Of a stretch of 49,908 bases of DNA, positions 1-9,020 are shown piece after piece. Position 1 is the first letter of the stretch, and each line of letters opens with the position of its first letter. The DNA lies in assembly GCA_002719955.1 (NCBI GenBank), contig PBFW01000007.1, positions 325,168 through 375,075 on the forward strand, in the 5' to 3' direction. A program made the position numbers and the translations under genes. Origin of the DNA: Deltaproteobacteria bacterium (GTDB taxonomy: Bacteria; Myxococcota_A; UBA9160; UBA4427). Under the pieces are notes generated by a model, which was given only the letters and a program-made list of their open reading frames with translations, did not search any database and had not been told where the DNA came from.

Positions 1-1
1 G

Positions 2-172
2 AGCGAATAGGCGGATCACTACTACCACGAACGGAAGCATCAGAGGCTCGACAACCGGCTGGTAGAGGAGCTGCCAGGCGTGGACGAGATGGATTCGAGT
101 GTTGAGCGGCACGAATGGCTGGGTGGGATCCTTAGCTACCATGAACGGAGGGCCGCTTGGGCGGTCGGCTGA
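2..172 (+). pseudogene. C-terminal remnant of an integrase-core (IS481-type) transposase
   Basis: The frame starting at 17 encodes HYYHERKHQRLDNRL and, further on, ERHEWLGGILSYHERRA, ending at TGA 170-172. This matches the C-terminal tail of DDE integrase-core transposases, which typically reads like ERxHQGLxNRL...ERLGGLLxYYxREAA. An in-frame TAG at 8-10 and the window edge cut it off, so only about the last 50 codons can be seen. The in-frame stop and slightly eroded motifs suggest a dead element. I infer an IS481-like family from the tail motif only; no terminal inverted repeat is visible downstream. Confidence 0.5.
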
Positions 173-423
173 GTATTGGCGCCATGCGGGGGACAGTGAG
201 GATGCCTACGACCGCATGAGCTATATCTATGGCCAGTGGGAAGCCGAGAGTCAGCTATGGCTTCCGAATGTCAGTCACTCGGAGGGCTCGCCATTGGGAA
301 GAAGTAGAACGGTTCCGGCGAGCGTCGCACGGCCCTTGCGGGTTCGGGGCCGTCGGTGGGCAAATCGCGCGTCGGGGACAAACGATGAGTTGCGCGAGGA
401 CGCTTCGATATTGAGTCGCCTCA

Positions 424-1485
424 GTGGATAGTATCCCGTCCACACTTCGAGACATCGATGAGGATTGGTTGTCGCAGGCGTTGTCGATGCAGGCGCCAGG
501 GACCCGGGTAAGAGAAGTGGAGATTGTGGACGCTCACTCGGGCACCACGGGTCGCGGTCGGTTGAATGTTGCCTACGTAGACGACCGTGGTTTACCGCAG
601 ACGCTCTTTGTAAAACTGGCTCCGGACGATGACAAGCAACGCCTGTTTGTCGCCTCCAATGGCATGGGGCGGCGAGAGGCGATGTTTTATCAGGGCTTGT
701 ACGCGGAAGTCCCGGTAAGGGTGCCGCGCTGCTATTTTTCTTCTGCCGATGACAGCGGTGAGCAATACATCATGTTGCTGGAGGATTTGGAAGCGAGCGG
801 CTGCAGCTTTCGGAATTCCTCCGAGCGGTGTTCGATGGATTATGCGCGGAGCATGTTGAGCCAGTTCGCGTTGCTGCACGCGCGCTTCTGGGAGAGTCCG
901 CGACTGCAGCAAGACCTGGCCTGGGTCGAACCTCCGTTACAGCACGAGATTGGCGCCCACCTGGTTGCCGCAGCACTGGAACAGTTTGCTCGGGACATGC
1001 CGCCGGTATTCCGTGAAATGGGTGAGCTCTACGCGGCAGAGGCAGATGCCATTCATCAGCTGTGGAATCGCGGGGCACCAACTCTGGTGCACGGTGATGT
1101 GCATGACGCCAACTTGTTTATTGACAAAGATGTGCCCGGTTTCATGGACTGGGCGCTGATTTGCCGAACTACCGGCATGCGCGACGTGAGTTTCTTTTTG
1201 GCAGGCACACTTGACACTGAGGACAGGCGGGTGCACGAGCGAGCGTTGCTGGTGTTTTATCGCGAGTGTTTGTTGGCAGCGGGCGTACAGGCTCCCCCCA
1301 TGGATGATCTCTGGCGGCAATACCAGTGGCACGCTGCCTACCGGTGGGTAGGGGCGACGAGTACCTTGGCCATGCGTGATGCCTGGCAGCCCGTCGAGTA
1401 CACGCGCAAGTCGCTTGATCGAATCAACGCGGCACTAACAGACCTGGGTAGTGTAGCCAGTATTTCAGATGCGTTGAGCGGATAA
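424..1485 (+). CDS. Phosphotransferase (APH / ecdysteroid-kinase-like)
   Basis: A 353-residue protein with the kinase-like phosphotransferase fold. The catalytic loop HGDVHDANLF lies near residues 222-231 (Brenner-type motif with catalytic Asp and Asn), followed by the metal-binding segment FMDWALICRTTGMRD. An N-lobe lysine segment (LFVKLAPDD) and MLLEDLEA fit the nucleotide pocket and hinge. The family phosphorylates hydroxyls on small molecules such as aminoglycosides, choline or ecdysteroids; ecdysteroid-kinase-like members are frequent in steroid- and lipid-degrading bacteria and their substrates are mostly unknown. The start is GTG at 424, the first start after an in-frame TGA at 412; no strong ribosome-binding site is seen. 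It stands alone between two remnants. Family is confident, substrate is not known. Confidence 0.85.
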   Translation: MDSIPSTLRDIDEDWLSQALSMQAPGTRVREVEIVDAHSGTTGRGRLNVAYVDDRGLPQTLFVKLAPDDDKQRLFVASNGMGRREAMFYQGLYAEVPVRVPRCYFSSADDSGEQYIMLLEDLEASGCSFRNSSERCSMDYARSMLSQFALLHARFWESPRLQQDLAWVEPPLQHEIGAHLVAAALEQFARDMPPVFREMGELYAAEADAIHQLWNRGAPTLVHGDVHDANLFIDKDVPGFMDWALICRTTGMRDVSFFLAGTLDTEDRRVHERALLVFYRECLLAAGVQAPPMDDLWRQYQWHAAYRWVGATSTLAMRDAWQPVEYTRKSLDRINAALTDLGSVASISDALSG

Positions 1486-1566
1486 GGGGCTCTACGCTGC
1501 GTTTTCCGTACTACCGATAGTAGGCATTGACAAGTAGGCCCCAAGTGTCCCGTTCCGGGGCGGACT

Positions 1567-1905
1567 TCAGTCCAGATTGATGTCGACGTGCTGAATCCTG
1601 CCACTGGCAGGGGGATACCCGAGCCCGCCTTGTCTGGGGTAGTCGACAGGCGATGATCCCCAGGTCGAACGTCTCGTGGATTGTGAGCAAGCCCGCCGAC
1701 GTCATCGGTAATCGGTCCTCGTCTACGGGCTGTTCATCAACGAGCAACTGGAACACCCCTCCTTTAGCGACGCCACCACCGTCATACGAGAAGGCGTGCC
1801 GGATACAGCCGATAAGCGGCGAGGGATCTCGACTAGGGTCGTGTTCTCGCAAGGACATGCCGCGCAAGGCAGGCGAGTAGAGGTGAGCAAGGGCCGCCTT
1901 GAACC
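1567..1905 (-). pseudogene. C-terminal remnant of an arylsulfatase
   Basis: Reading leftwards, one frame gives IRHAFSYDGGGVAKGG, then QLLVDEQPVDEDRLP and LLTIHETFDLG, the typical C-terminal beta-domain of arylsulfatases. Near 1650 the frame breaks; in another frame the match continues as VDYPRQGG...SGRIQHVDINLD and stops at 1567-1569. The catalytic N-terminal domain (CxPxR, metal ligands) is absent. This is therefore a truncated and frameshifted remnant. The codons further upstream (to about 1992) give a hydrophobic ATG-led peptide that does not resemble sulfatase, so the 5' limit is uncertain. Confidence 0.6.
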
Positions 1906-2201
1906 CGAAACCCAGGCTGCAGGCGCGGCGCCGCCCATGATCATGCCGCGCAGGACCATGTCCTGGATCCTCTGTGCGCGGAGCTTTGTCATGGGGGGAC
2001 CTCCTTGGTCGCGCAGAGTCAGTCGATGAGGACTCCGCTAGCAACGTTGCCGACTTGAGGGGAGCTGAGAGCGAGGGGCGAGTGCGATCACCTGCCGCGC
2101 GGTGTGTGGCTGGGTGTGAGTCGCCCATTCTCAGGTAGGTGTAGTTCCACTATCGTGTTTGCATTGCGCCATCTAATTGACGAGATAGGAAGAGACCACC
2201 G

Positions 2202-3410
2202 TTGTCGTCGTCGAATCAAAATCCGGTCGTGCTTCTGGGGACTCTTCTCGTCTTGCAGGCGGTAGGTGTCGGTGTCCCCCTGGCGTCATTTGGTGTCTTC
2301 GTCACCGCGATCTCTGAGGATTTCGAGACATCTCGGTCGGTCATCTCTCTAGGCCTGACGCTATTCATGGTCTCTCAGGCAGTCGCAGGGCCCTTGATCG
2401 GTGGGCTCGCTGACCGAGTTGGTGTTCGCGCGATCGCCCTGTTGGGCGCAGCTCTTCTGTCGGTCGGCGTCCTCGGCCTCTCGATGATGCCCGGGCTTCC
2501 CGGCGTGGCGGTGTTCTTCGTGGGCCCAACGGCGCTCGGGGCTGTCGCCCTGGGCCCCCTCATCGCCGCAAAGGCCGTGAGCGAAGCTTTCACGGAGAAC
2601 CGAGCGAGCGCCTTGGGGATCAGTGGTGTCGGCCCATCACTTGGAGGTCTTCTGCTTCCGCCGGTTCTCGCCATCGGGATAGAGCAGTTAGGTTGGCGGG
2701 AGATTTGCGCCGCGACGGGTTGGATCATCGGCTTGGCGATATTGCCGCTGGTGTGGTTCGGGCTCCGCGGAGTCGCCGGTGGGCCGCAGGAGGGGGAGGC
2801 GGCGACGAATCCACCAGGGCTAACGTTTCTTCGTCAGCGCGAGTTCTGGGTGCTCCTTGCGGTCTTCGGGTCTTCTTTCGCCGTGCTTGTCGCCACCGGG
2901 GCGACGCTGCCGCCGCTTGCATCGGACCGTGGTGCGGACGGCGCATCCGCTGCGCTGCTTGTCTCAATCTTCTCGGTCTCAGGTATCGCGGGCAACGTTT
3001 TTTTTGGCTGGCTCGCCGATCGAATGGATCATCGAAGGGTCGTGTGGCTGGCGCAACTGCCGCTTATGGCGATGTGCGTGGCACTTGTCCGGTCGGAATC
3101 AGGAACGTGGCTCCCCCTGATCGCGGCTGTGGGTGGAACTGCGGGTGGCTTGACGGCGCTATGGGCGACGCTCATCGGCGATGTGTGGCCGGCTGCATAC
3201 TTTGGGCGCATCATGGGCGTGATGGGAATGCTCATGCTCCCACTGAACATCGCAGGAGTGCAGCTCGCCGCTCTCTCCTTCGATCGACAGGGAGGCTACG
3301 GAGCTGCTTTCGCAGTATTTGCTCTCGCAATCGTCGCGGCAGCGGTTGTTCTCCTCGCATTCCGGCACGATGCGGAAGAAGCTTCGACGCTCGACTCGGG
3401 GAGAGAATAG
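2202..3410 (+). CDS. MFS transporter
   Basis: A 402-residue integral membrane protein with about 12 hydrophobic segments. The first helix is at the N terminus (VVLLGTLLVLQAVGVGVPL), and the major-facilitator loop motif GGLADRVGVR follows helix 2; a second copy-like loop, FGWLADRMDHRR, opens the second half. It resembles the oxalate/formate and monocarboxylate antiporter branch (short loops, no large periplasmic domain), so a small organic acid is a reasonable guess for substrate. The start is TTG at 2202, chosen because AGGAAGAG lies 9-15 nt upstream. No obvious operon partner: the next gene downstream is a remnant. Confidence 0.85.
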   Translation: MSSSNQNPVVLLGTLLVLQAVGVGVPLASFGVFVTAISEDFETSRSVISLGLTLFMVSQAVAGPLIGGLADRVGVRAIALLGAALLSVGVLGLSMMPGLPGVAVFFVGPTALGAVALGPLIAAKAVSEAFTENRASALGISGVGPSLGGLLLPPVLAIGIEQLGWREICAATGWIIGLAILPLVWFGLRGVAGGPQEGEAATNPPGLTFLRQREFWVLLAVFGSSFAVLVATGATLPPLASDRGADGASAALLVSIFSVSGIAGNVFFGWLADRMDHRRVVWLAQLPLMAMCVALVRSESGTWLPLIAAVGGTAGGLTALWATLIGDVWPAAYFGRIMGVMGMLMLPLNIAGVQLAALSFDRQGGYGAAFAVFALAIVAAAVVLLAFRHDAEEASTLDSGRE

Positions 3411-3670
3411 GCGATCAGCTCGTCGCGGACGTCAGTACGCGGGTGCGATCGTGCAAGGGTGCGGCGGGTCTCGGGCTGTCAGCCGGTCTTTCCTGCGATC
3501 GATCGGATCGATGCGCATTCCGGGCCGTAGTCGACTCGGTGATCGGAGACCATCCGACCCGTGCGTTCCCGAATCTCTCGTGAGAACCACTACCTGTCGT
3601 GCGATCGCTCAATCCTCACTGGAAACGGGCGCCCGGAAAATCGGACGTGGTTCATAGTCGTGGTGGAGGC

Positions 3671-4012
3671 GCTCCGGCGCGCGGGGACGTCCTCGCCTCC
3701 GACGAAGCGCTCGTCGTGACCGGCCGATTCCCGCGCTGCCGCTTCTCTAATTTGGTGCTCTGGAATCCCTACCAGATGACCTACGACTACGCTCGGCGAC
3801 AGACGTCTCTCAATCGAGCTCAGACCGCCCTCGAGCCGGATGGCAGCTTTCGGATGATTGTGGCTCACGAGGACCCCGGACTTCCCAACTGGATCGACAC
3901 AGAAGGGCGACTCACGGGGACGATGTTCTGGCGCTTCTTCCTCCCCGAGGAGCCACCACAGACGCCGATGGCCGAGGTCGTTAAGCTGGATTGGATCCGA
4001 GGCGGCGGCTAG
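3671..4012 (+). pseudogene. 3' fragment of a DUF1214-family protein
   Basis: From about 3671 the frame encodes DEALVVTGRFPRCRFSNLV, then LNRAQTALEPDGSFRM, IVAHEDPGLPNWIDTEG and MFWRFFLPEE, the conserved C-terminal part of DUF1214-type proteins that are usually 350-450 residues long. The upstream codons carry no similarity and no start with a ribosome-binding site, so the N-terminal two thirds are missing. It ends at TAG 4010-4012, 60 bp before the TetR gene. Function of intact members is unknown. Likely a deletion remnant. Confidence 0.6.
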
Positions 4013-4072
4013 GAGGTGTTCGCTAGACTACTTCCTCGCGGTCGAGCCGTTCGAGTACGGGGAGGTGGAAGG

Positions 4073-4744
4073 ATGAGTCAGGCAAAATCCGACCCGCTCT
4101 CGCTCCGGCGGCCGGCGACGCAGCGGCGCGCTGAGGTTCTCCTGCAGTCGGTCCGACAGGCTGCGCGGCAGATCCTGGAGAAGGATGGCCCGAACGGCCT
4201 GACGACAAACCACGTTGCCGAACGTGCCGGCGTCTCCGTCGGCTCCGTCTATCACTATTACCCTAACAAGGATGCCATCATCGCCGACCTCTTCGAAGAG
4301 CTCGTCAATCAGCTCGCCGAGGAGATTGCGCTCAAGGGCCAGGAGGATATCTACGGGGGACAGTCCCTCCCGGAAGCCTTCGAAACTTTCGTTTCGCTGA
4401 TGTTCAAGCATCGCTCGCGGCTGGCGGGCCTGCATCGGGAGTTTCTCGAGCGATGGGGCTACCGCTTCGAGATCACGTCGCGGCAGGCGCCGGACGGCCG
4501 CACCTTCGCCCAGGTGACACACGATTCTCTCGTCGAACTCCTCAGCGAGCACCGTGAGCGGATCGCGGTGACGGACGCGGACGCTGCCGCCCATGGCGTC
4601 AGCCTGCTCGCGGAGGGCTTTGGCCGAGCGTGTTGGGAGGAGCGACTGCCGGGGCTGCCGATCGACGAGATCACACGGAGCGTCGTCAATGCGATGCTCG
4701 CGTTCGTGGGCTACTCCGGAGGGCCAGCACAGGCACCTTCGTGA
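4073..4744 (+). CDS. TetR/AcrR family transcriptional regulator
   Basis: A 223-residue regulator. The N-terminal helix-turn-helix is clear: an AARQILEKDGPNGLTTNHVA segment and then RAGVSVGSVYHYYPNKDAI (about residues 35-70). The C-terminal ligand-binding region is helical and variable, with a hydrophobic core. The ATG at 4073 was chosen over an upstream in-frame start because GGAGG stands 8 nt before it. It is convergent with the SDR gene at 4761-5510, which with the nearby SnoaL/SDR cluster may be its target; this is inference from position only. Confidence 0.88.
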   Translation: MSQAKSDPLSLRRPATQRRAEVLLQSVRQAARQILEKDGPNGLTTNHVAERAGVSVGSVYHYYPNKDAIIADLFEELVNQLAEEIALKGQEDIYGGQSLPEAFETFVSLMFKHRSRLAGLHREFLERWGYRFEITSRQAPDGRTFAQVTHDSLVELLSEHRERIAVTDADAAAHGVSLLAEGFGRACWEERLPGLPIDEITRSVVNAMLAFVGYSGGPAQAPS

Positions 4745-4760
4745 TCCAGCAGTTGCGAAG

Positions 4761-5510
4761 CTAGACCGCCGTTCGTCCTCCGTCGACAGCGAGCGCCGTG
4801 CCGGTGACATAGCTCGCGGCGTCCGACGCCAGATAGAGGATGCCCTGGGCGATGGCCTCGGGCTCGCAGTTTCCGAGCGGTGGCATCATGACGCGGAAGA
4901 GATCAGGGTCCGTGTCGTCGGGGACCTGGGTTGCCTTTGTCGCATCGGTGAGGACCGAGCCGGGACAGATGCAGTTCACGCGCACGCCCTGCTTGCTGTA
5001 TTCGACCGCCAGGGCCCGCGTGAGGTTGACGACCGCCCCCTTGGTTGCGCAATACGTCGCGTTGTAGGGGTTGCCCGTGAGACCTGCGACGGAAGCCACG
5101 CTCACGACATTGCCACGGGAGCGCACGAGATGGGGCATTGCCGCTTGGGTCATGAAAAAAACGCCACCCAGATTGACGGACACCATGCGCTGGAAGTCCT
5201 CCTCGGTGATGTCAGCGAAGTGGGCGAGTTGAGAGAAGCCTGCGACGTTACACAGGATGTCGAGCTGTCCTCGGAGATCGATCGCGGCTGCGATCGCCTG
5301 CCGGCAGGCCGCGGCGGTGGAAAGATCGGCGATCTCGAACTGGACTTGCGCGGAGAGCTTCGCCAGGGACTCTTTCGCACGTTCGGCCCCCGCCACGTCG
5401 AGATCGATCCCGACGACCTGCGCGCCCTCGGCGGCGAAAGCCCGCGCCGTCTCGAGACCGATTCCCGACGCTGCGCCAGTCACGACGACCGTCTTCTTCT
5501 CGAATCGCAT
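4761..5510 (-). CDS. Short-chain dehydrogenase/reductase (SDR)
   Basis: A classical SDR of 249 residues. The cofactor site is VTGAASGIGLETA near residue 10, with an Asp after beta-2 (VVGIDLD) favouring NAD(H). The usual NNAG reads CNVAG. Catalytic residues are in SVASVAG and YCATKGA (Tyr and Lys). The C terminus GTALAVDGGRTAV is typical of beta-ketoacyl reductase-like oxidoreductases. The start at 5510 is preferred to an ATG 21 nt upstream because AGGGAGA lies just before it. It acts on an unknown alcohol or ketone; neighbours suggest lipid or steroid-like substrates. Confidence 0.88.
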   Translation of the reverse strand: MRFEKKTVVVTGAASGIGLETARAFAAEGAQVVGIDLDVAGAERAKESLAKLSAQVQFEIADLSTAAACRQAIAAAIDLRGQLDILCNVAGFSQLAHFADITEEDFQRMVSVNLGGVFFMTQAAMPHLVRSRGNVVSVASVAGLTGNPYNATYCATKGAVVNLTRALAVEYSKQGVRVNCICPGSVLTDATKATQVPDDTDPDLFRVMMPPLGNCEPEAIAQGILYLASDAASYVTGTALAVDGGRTAV

Positions 5511-5693
5511 GAGAATCTCCCTTTGCCCCATCGACCGCTCGCCCGACCCGGGGGACTGGCCCCGGCAGGGTCCTGAACCTGTGGTCTACTTGGTCACAGC
5601 GCTCCGGCCGTCCGGGTCGCGCTTTCCATTGCCCCGGGCGGGGGCATCAGGCGTCAAAGTCGAAGTCGAAGAGGGTAGCCGGCGCGGAGGCGT

Positions 5694-6134
5694 TCATCCC
5701 TGGTCCGCCGTCGCCAGGACCTCGGAGATCACGACTGGATTGATGTACTCGCGCCAGTAGCAGACGAGCCCATCCTTGAACTCGAAGATTCCGAGATAGT
5801 GATTTCGATAGGGGGCACCGCTCGGAATATATCGCGAGTTCGATTGATATTCCGCGATGAGCCGCGTGGGCTCGAGGAGTTCGAAGACGTCCGTGATCTC
5901 GTATCGATAGGGATCGAAGGCGCTCATTCCTTGGCTGAGGAACGCCTCCATTTCGCCTCGTCCTCTGATAGCCGACGGCATCGTCGACATCGGGGGAAAG
6001 GGCCAGTCGCACAGGACGTCCTCGCTCAAAAGAGAGCAGGCACCCGAGAAGTCCTGGCTACCGAGTCGAAGCAGGAGTTCAGTCATCACGGCGCGATTAG
6101 CATCACGCAGAGTTCGTTCGGCTCGTTGGCTCAT
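5694..6134 (-). CDS. SnoaL-like / NTF2-fold protein
   Basis: A 146-residue protein with the cone-shaped NTF2 fold pattern: an N-terminal helix pair (MTELLLRLGSQDFSGACSLL), then DVLCDWPFPP, a middle GRGEMEAFLSQGMSAFDPY, and the late strands NSRYIPSGAPYRNHYLGIF and FKDGLVCYWREYINP. Members include ketosteroid-isomerase-like and SnoaL polyketide cyclases; the substrate here is unknown. Its ATG at 6134 overlaps the stop of the upstream SDR gene by ATGA, so the two are translationally coupled and probably act in one pathway. A GTG three codons earlier is a possible alternative start. Confidence 0.8.
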   Translation of the reverse strand: MSQRAERTLRDANRAVMTELLLRLGSQDFSGACSLLSEDVLCDWPFPPMSTMPSAIRGRGEMEAFLSQGMSAFDPYRYEITDVFELLEPTRLIAEYQSNSRYIPSGAPYRNHYLGIFEFKDGLVCYWREYINPVVISEVLATADQG

Positions 6135-6937
6135 GCCATCCACTCCCCAGAGTTGACGAATAGCGCTTGGCCTGTGATCGCTCTTGCACGATGCGAGAGA
6201 AGGAAGGCGATCGCTTCGCCGACGTCGGCTCCCGAAGGCATCTGTCCGAGAGGCATCTTCTCCTCGAATTGGGTGCGGATCTCAGCGACCGACTTGTTCT
6301 GGGTCTCGGCCATCTGCTCGGCGAAGCCCTCGAGTGTGGGGGTCCACATCGTGCTGGGGACGACGCGATTGATGCGGATACCAGAAGGGCCGAGCTGCCC
6401 AGCCATGTAGATCATCGCCGAATGAAGTGCGCTCTTGCTTGCTCCGTACGCGATGAAACCGGGCGAGGGCTCGGGGTTGACCTCGGACTGGGAACCGACC
6501 AATACGATTGCCCCTCGCCTCACCTTGAGCGCCGGGATCGCGGCCTGAATCACGCGCACGCTACCGATCACGTTCGTTTCAAAGACGCCGCGCCAGTCCT
6601 CGATCGGTGTAGTCTCGATCGTTCCGACGACATCAATGCGCGCCGCAACGCAGGCGAGGCCATCAATGGCACCAAAGCGGTCGACGGCGAGCTGGATGAG
6701 CGACTCCGGGTCGCCATCTCGCGCGACATCGCACGTCGCGAATGCGATCCGCGACTCGGCCGATTCTAGATCCTGGTCGAGTTCGATGGAGAGGCGCTTG
6801 GCGATCGCCGCGAGACGCTCTCCGCCGCGAGCGCCCAGCACGACCTTCGCCCCTTCGCGGAGGGCGATTCTCGCGGTTTCTTCGCCGAGCCCCGGGCCGA
6901 CGCCGGCAATCACGATCGTTCGGTCCTTCAACATCAT
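6131..6937 (-). CDS. Short-chain dehydrogenase/reductase (SDR)
   Basis: A 268-residue SDR beginning MMLKDRTIVIAGVGPGLG. The glycine motif is GVGPGLG rather than the usual TGxxxGIG, seen in SDRs found with actinobacterial and proteobacterial lipid pathways. The NNAG position reads CVAARIDV. The catalytic region is VGSQSEVN...YGASKSAL with Ser, Tyr and Lys retained. The C terminus TGQALFVNSGEW is standard. First gene of a two-gene operon with the SnoaL-like gene. The start is uncertain: an in-frame ATG-free extension begins seven codons upstream, and no good ribosome-binding site is visible at either place. Confidence 0.85.
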   Translation of the reverse strand: MMLKDRTIVIAGVGPGLGEETARIALREGAKVVLGARGGERLAAIAKRLSIELDQDLESAESRIAFATCDVARDGDPESLIQLAVDRFGAIDGLACVAARIDVVGTIETTPIEDWRGVFETNVIGSVRVIQAAIPALKVRRGAIVLVGSQSEVNPEPSPGFIAYGASKSALHSAMIYMAGQLGPSGIRINRVVPSTMWTPTLEGFAEQMAETQNKSVAEIRTQFEEKMPLGQMPSGADVGEAIAFLLSHRARAITGQALFVNSGEWMA

Positions 6938-7851
6938 GAAATGATCATTGCATGTCACGCCGACCGGGGGCTACTCGCATTCGGTTGGAATTCCGCCCAT
7001 CGAAGGACGCGCAAGTCCCCGCAATTGAGAAGGAAAACTCGTCCGTCGCCCGGTCGACGGCGTCGGCTCGATTCTCGTGGAGTGGGACCGTTTCATCCTT
7101 CCATCAGGTGGCTGCGTCCGCCGGTCGAGCGATCGTGGGTGATCTCGATCGGACGGAGTTCGGGCGACGCCCCCTGGACTTCTGAGAGTCACCCAAACCT
7201 CCACAAGGAGCCGTTGACATCCGAGCCACTGTACCGGGACCGGAGCCCTCGGCTGGTCCCACGTTGGGGATGATTGCGCCGGTCGATTGACACACGAACG
7301 GATCGAAATGGGCGATGACGGGACACTCTGTGGAATTCGGTTCCCGCGGATCTGGAGGAAACACCGTCTTCGAGCAGGGGAACGCGCTGCACGGACGGGC
7401 GAGTGCCAGGCACGCACCGGGCTCGCGATCGCTTGCGAGCACCGGCCGTCGACCACGATAAGGGGCTGTCGGATTTCGCGGCGGATCGGGGCCGCGGCGT
7501 CGAACGAGTCTACGAGTTTGCAGGACAGCCCTTCGGCACACTCGAAGGACGCCCTAGTCGGATGCGCGTCAACCCACGAGTGCGGGCGCGGAGAGTTCGT
7601 CTGCGCTCAGGGTCGATGGCCCAGCGGGGAATTCCGAGCTTTCCAAGGCCGTTTCCTCCTTGGCAGGTGTTCTGTGCTGGATAGCGGAATGTTTACGCCC
7701 AGTTGCAGCGATTTTGGGCTCATCTGACGCGATTCGAAAGCGAGCAAATCCAGTACTCCCACATCTGCTCATGATCATAGGGTCATTCAATGAAGCAGAC
7801 CCGATCGGAAATGCGCCCGCTGCACGCCGATCTCAACACGGAGAATTCACC
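6938..7851. other. Long stretch without a recognisable gene
   Basis: About 0.9 kb between the SDR gene and the secreted-protein remnant. Open frames exist on both strands but they are Arg/Ser/Pro-rich, lack ribosome-binding sites and resemble no family I know. It may hold the promoter of the leftward SDR-SnoaL operon at its left end. Confidence 0.4.
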
Positions 7852-8348
7852 ATGAACCTACAGATTCGACGCAGGGCCCTCGTCGTTGCCGCGGCCGCTT
7901 GCATGATTTTCGCGCCGATGACCGTGCAGGCCCAGCAGACATTCGTCGATGGCTCGATCTCTCTGACCTCCCTGTTTGGCCCAAATCCAGCCATTCCTCT
8001 TGGCTGGTTTACCGCGTCCCAGACCGCCAGCGGCAATCTCTCGATTCCCGTGCAAGCGCGGAACGTGAATCAGAATCGACAGACAATCATCAACTCGGGG
8101 GTGTTGGTCTCCTTCGCGCATGTGACGACGGTGACCGCGATCGGCCCCGGCCAGCTGGTCAACAACCACCAGCCCGGCGGCGCGGGGAACCCGAAGCCCG
8201 CAACCTTCTCCCCGACGACGGCTCTGGCGATACCCTCATTGCCAACGACGGGTTGGATCCCTTTCTGTTGCACATCGGCGCCGAAGCGCCCGATGCGCTC
8301 GCCTTGTATGCGGGTGACCACGACGCTGGTGATCCTCTGATACGGTGA
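7852..8348 (+). pseudogene. Secreted protein gene, apparently frameshifted
   Basis: The ATG at 7852 is preceded by GGAG and opens a clear signal peptide: RRR, a hydrophobic core (ALVVAAAACMIFAPM) and a cleavage site after VQAQ. The mature part (TFVDGSISLTSLFG, NLSIPVQARNVNQNRQTII) continues to about 8210. There the frame yields low-complexity sequence, while the frame one base back reads DDGSGDTLIANDGLDPF, then LLHIGAEAPDALALYAGDHD and stops at 8348. I infer a one-base indel near 8210. The intact product would be a small exported protein of about 165 residues; no family is recognised. A sequencing error is an alternative. Confidence 0.45.
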
Positions 8349-9020
8349 TTTCAAGGGAGTCACACCGACGCTGTTGCTCCCTGGGACGCGAGACGTGACG
8401 TTGAGCAGGACCGTCCGAATGCATCATGAAACACGGCCTTCGAGATCGAGGCGCGGTCTCCGAATGAGAGGGCATACCGAGTTTTTCCCAGCATACCGTC
8501 TTCTACCATGCGAACGGAGTCGCCGACCCGATCCGCCCCGGATAGTCATCCACGTACACGCCGCTATCTGATGAATCTTCTTATCGACGTTGACGACCCA
8601 GCACGAACCGCGCGCCAGATCGTACGTCATCGTGTTCCAGGCGCGCTCGGAGCTTCCGTTGCAACCAGTATTTCGCTACCGCTACCGCTGCCACGACTAG
8701 TTCGAATTGGTCGAGGGTCGGTAGCGTTTCTCTCGACGAAAGACTGTGCCCGACAAATTCGGAGCGGGAGACGTCTTCCGACATCTTCACGCGGTGACGT
8801 GACTCCGCGATTTGACTAGCGGGGGGGGCGTGAATAGGGGCAAGATGCTCGGGGAGTCAATTAGTCAGAATCAACCAATTCGGATTCGTCGATCTCCTCG
8901 AGGCACTGCGCCAGCCTTGGGATGAAGCGACGCGCCGACCTTCATCGCCTCGAAGAACATGGCTTCAGATTCCCGATTCGTGCGGATGGCCGGTTGCGCA
9001 AGCCAGGCGTTCTTGTCGTC
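8349..9020. other. Stretch without a recognisable gene
   Basis: About 670 bp between the secreted-protein remnant and the end of the flavin oxidoreductase gene. Short open frames occur on both strands without supporting ribosome-binding sites or family resemblance. I see nothing convincing in it. Confidence 0.4.

Noticed and set aside
4028..4810. A 260-residue minus-strand frame over the TetR gene
   Set aside because: It mirrors the TetR gene; the plus strand has the helix-turn-helix and a good ribosome-binding site.
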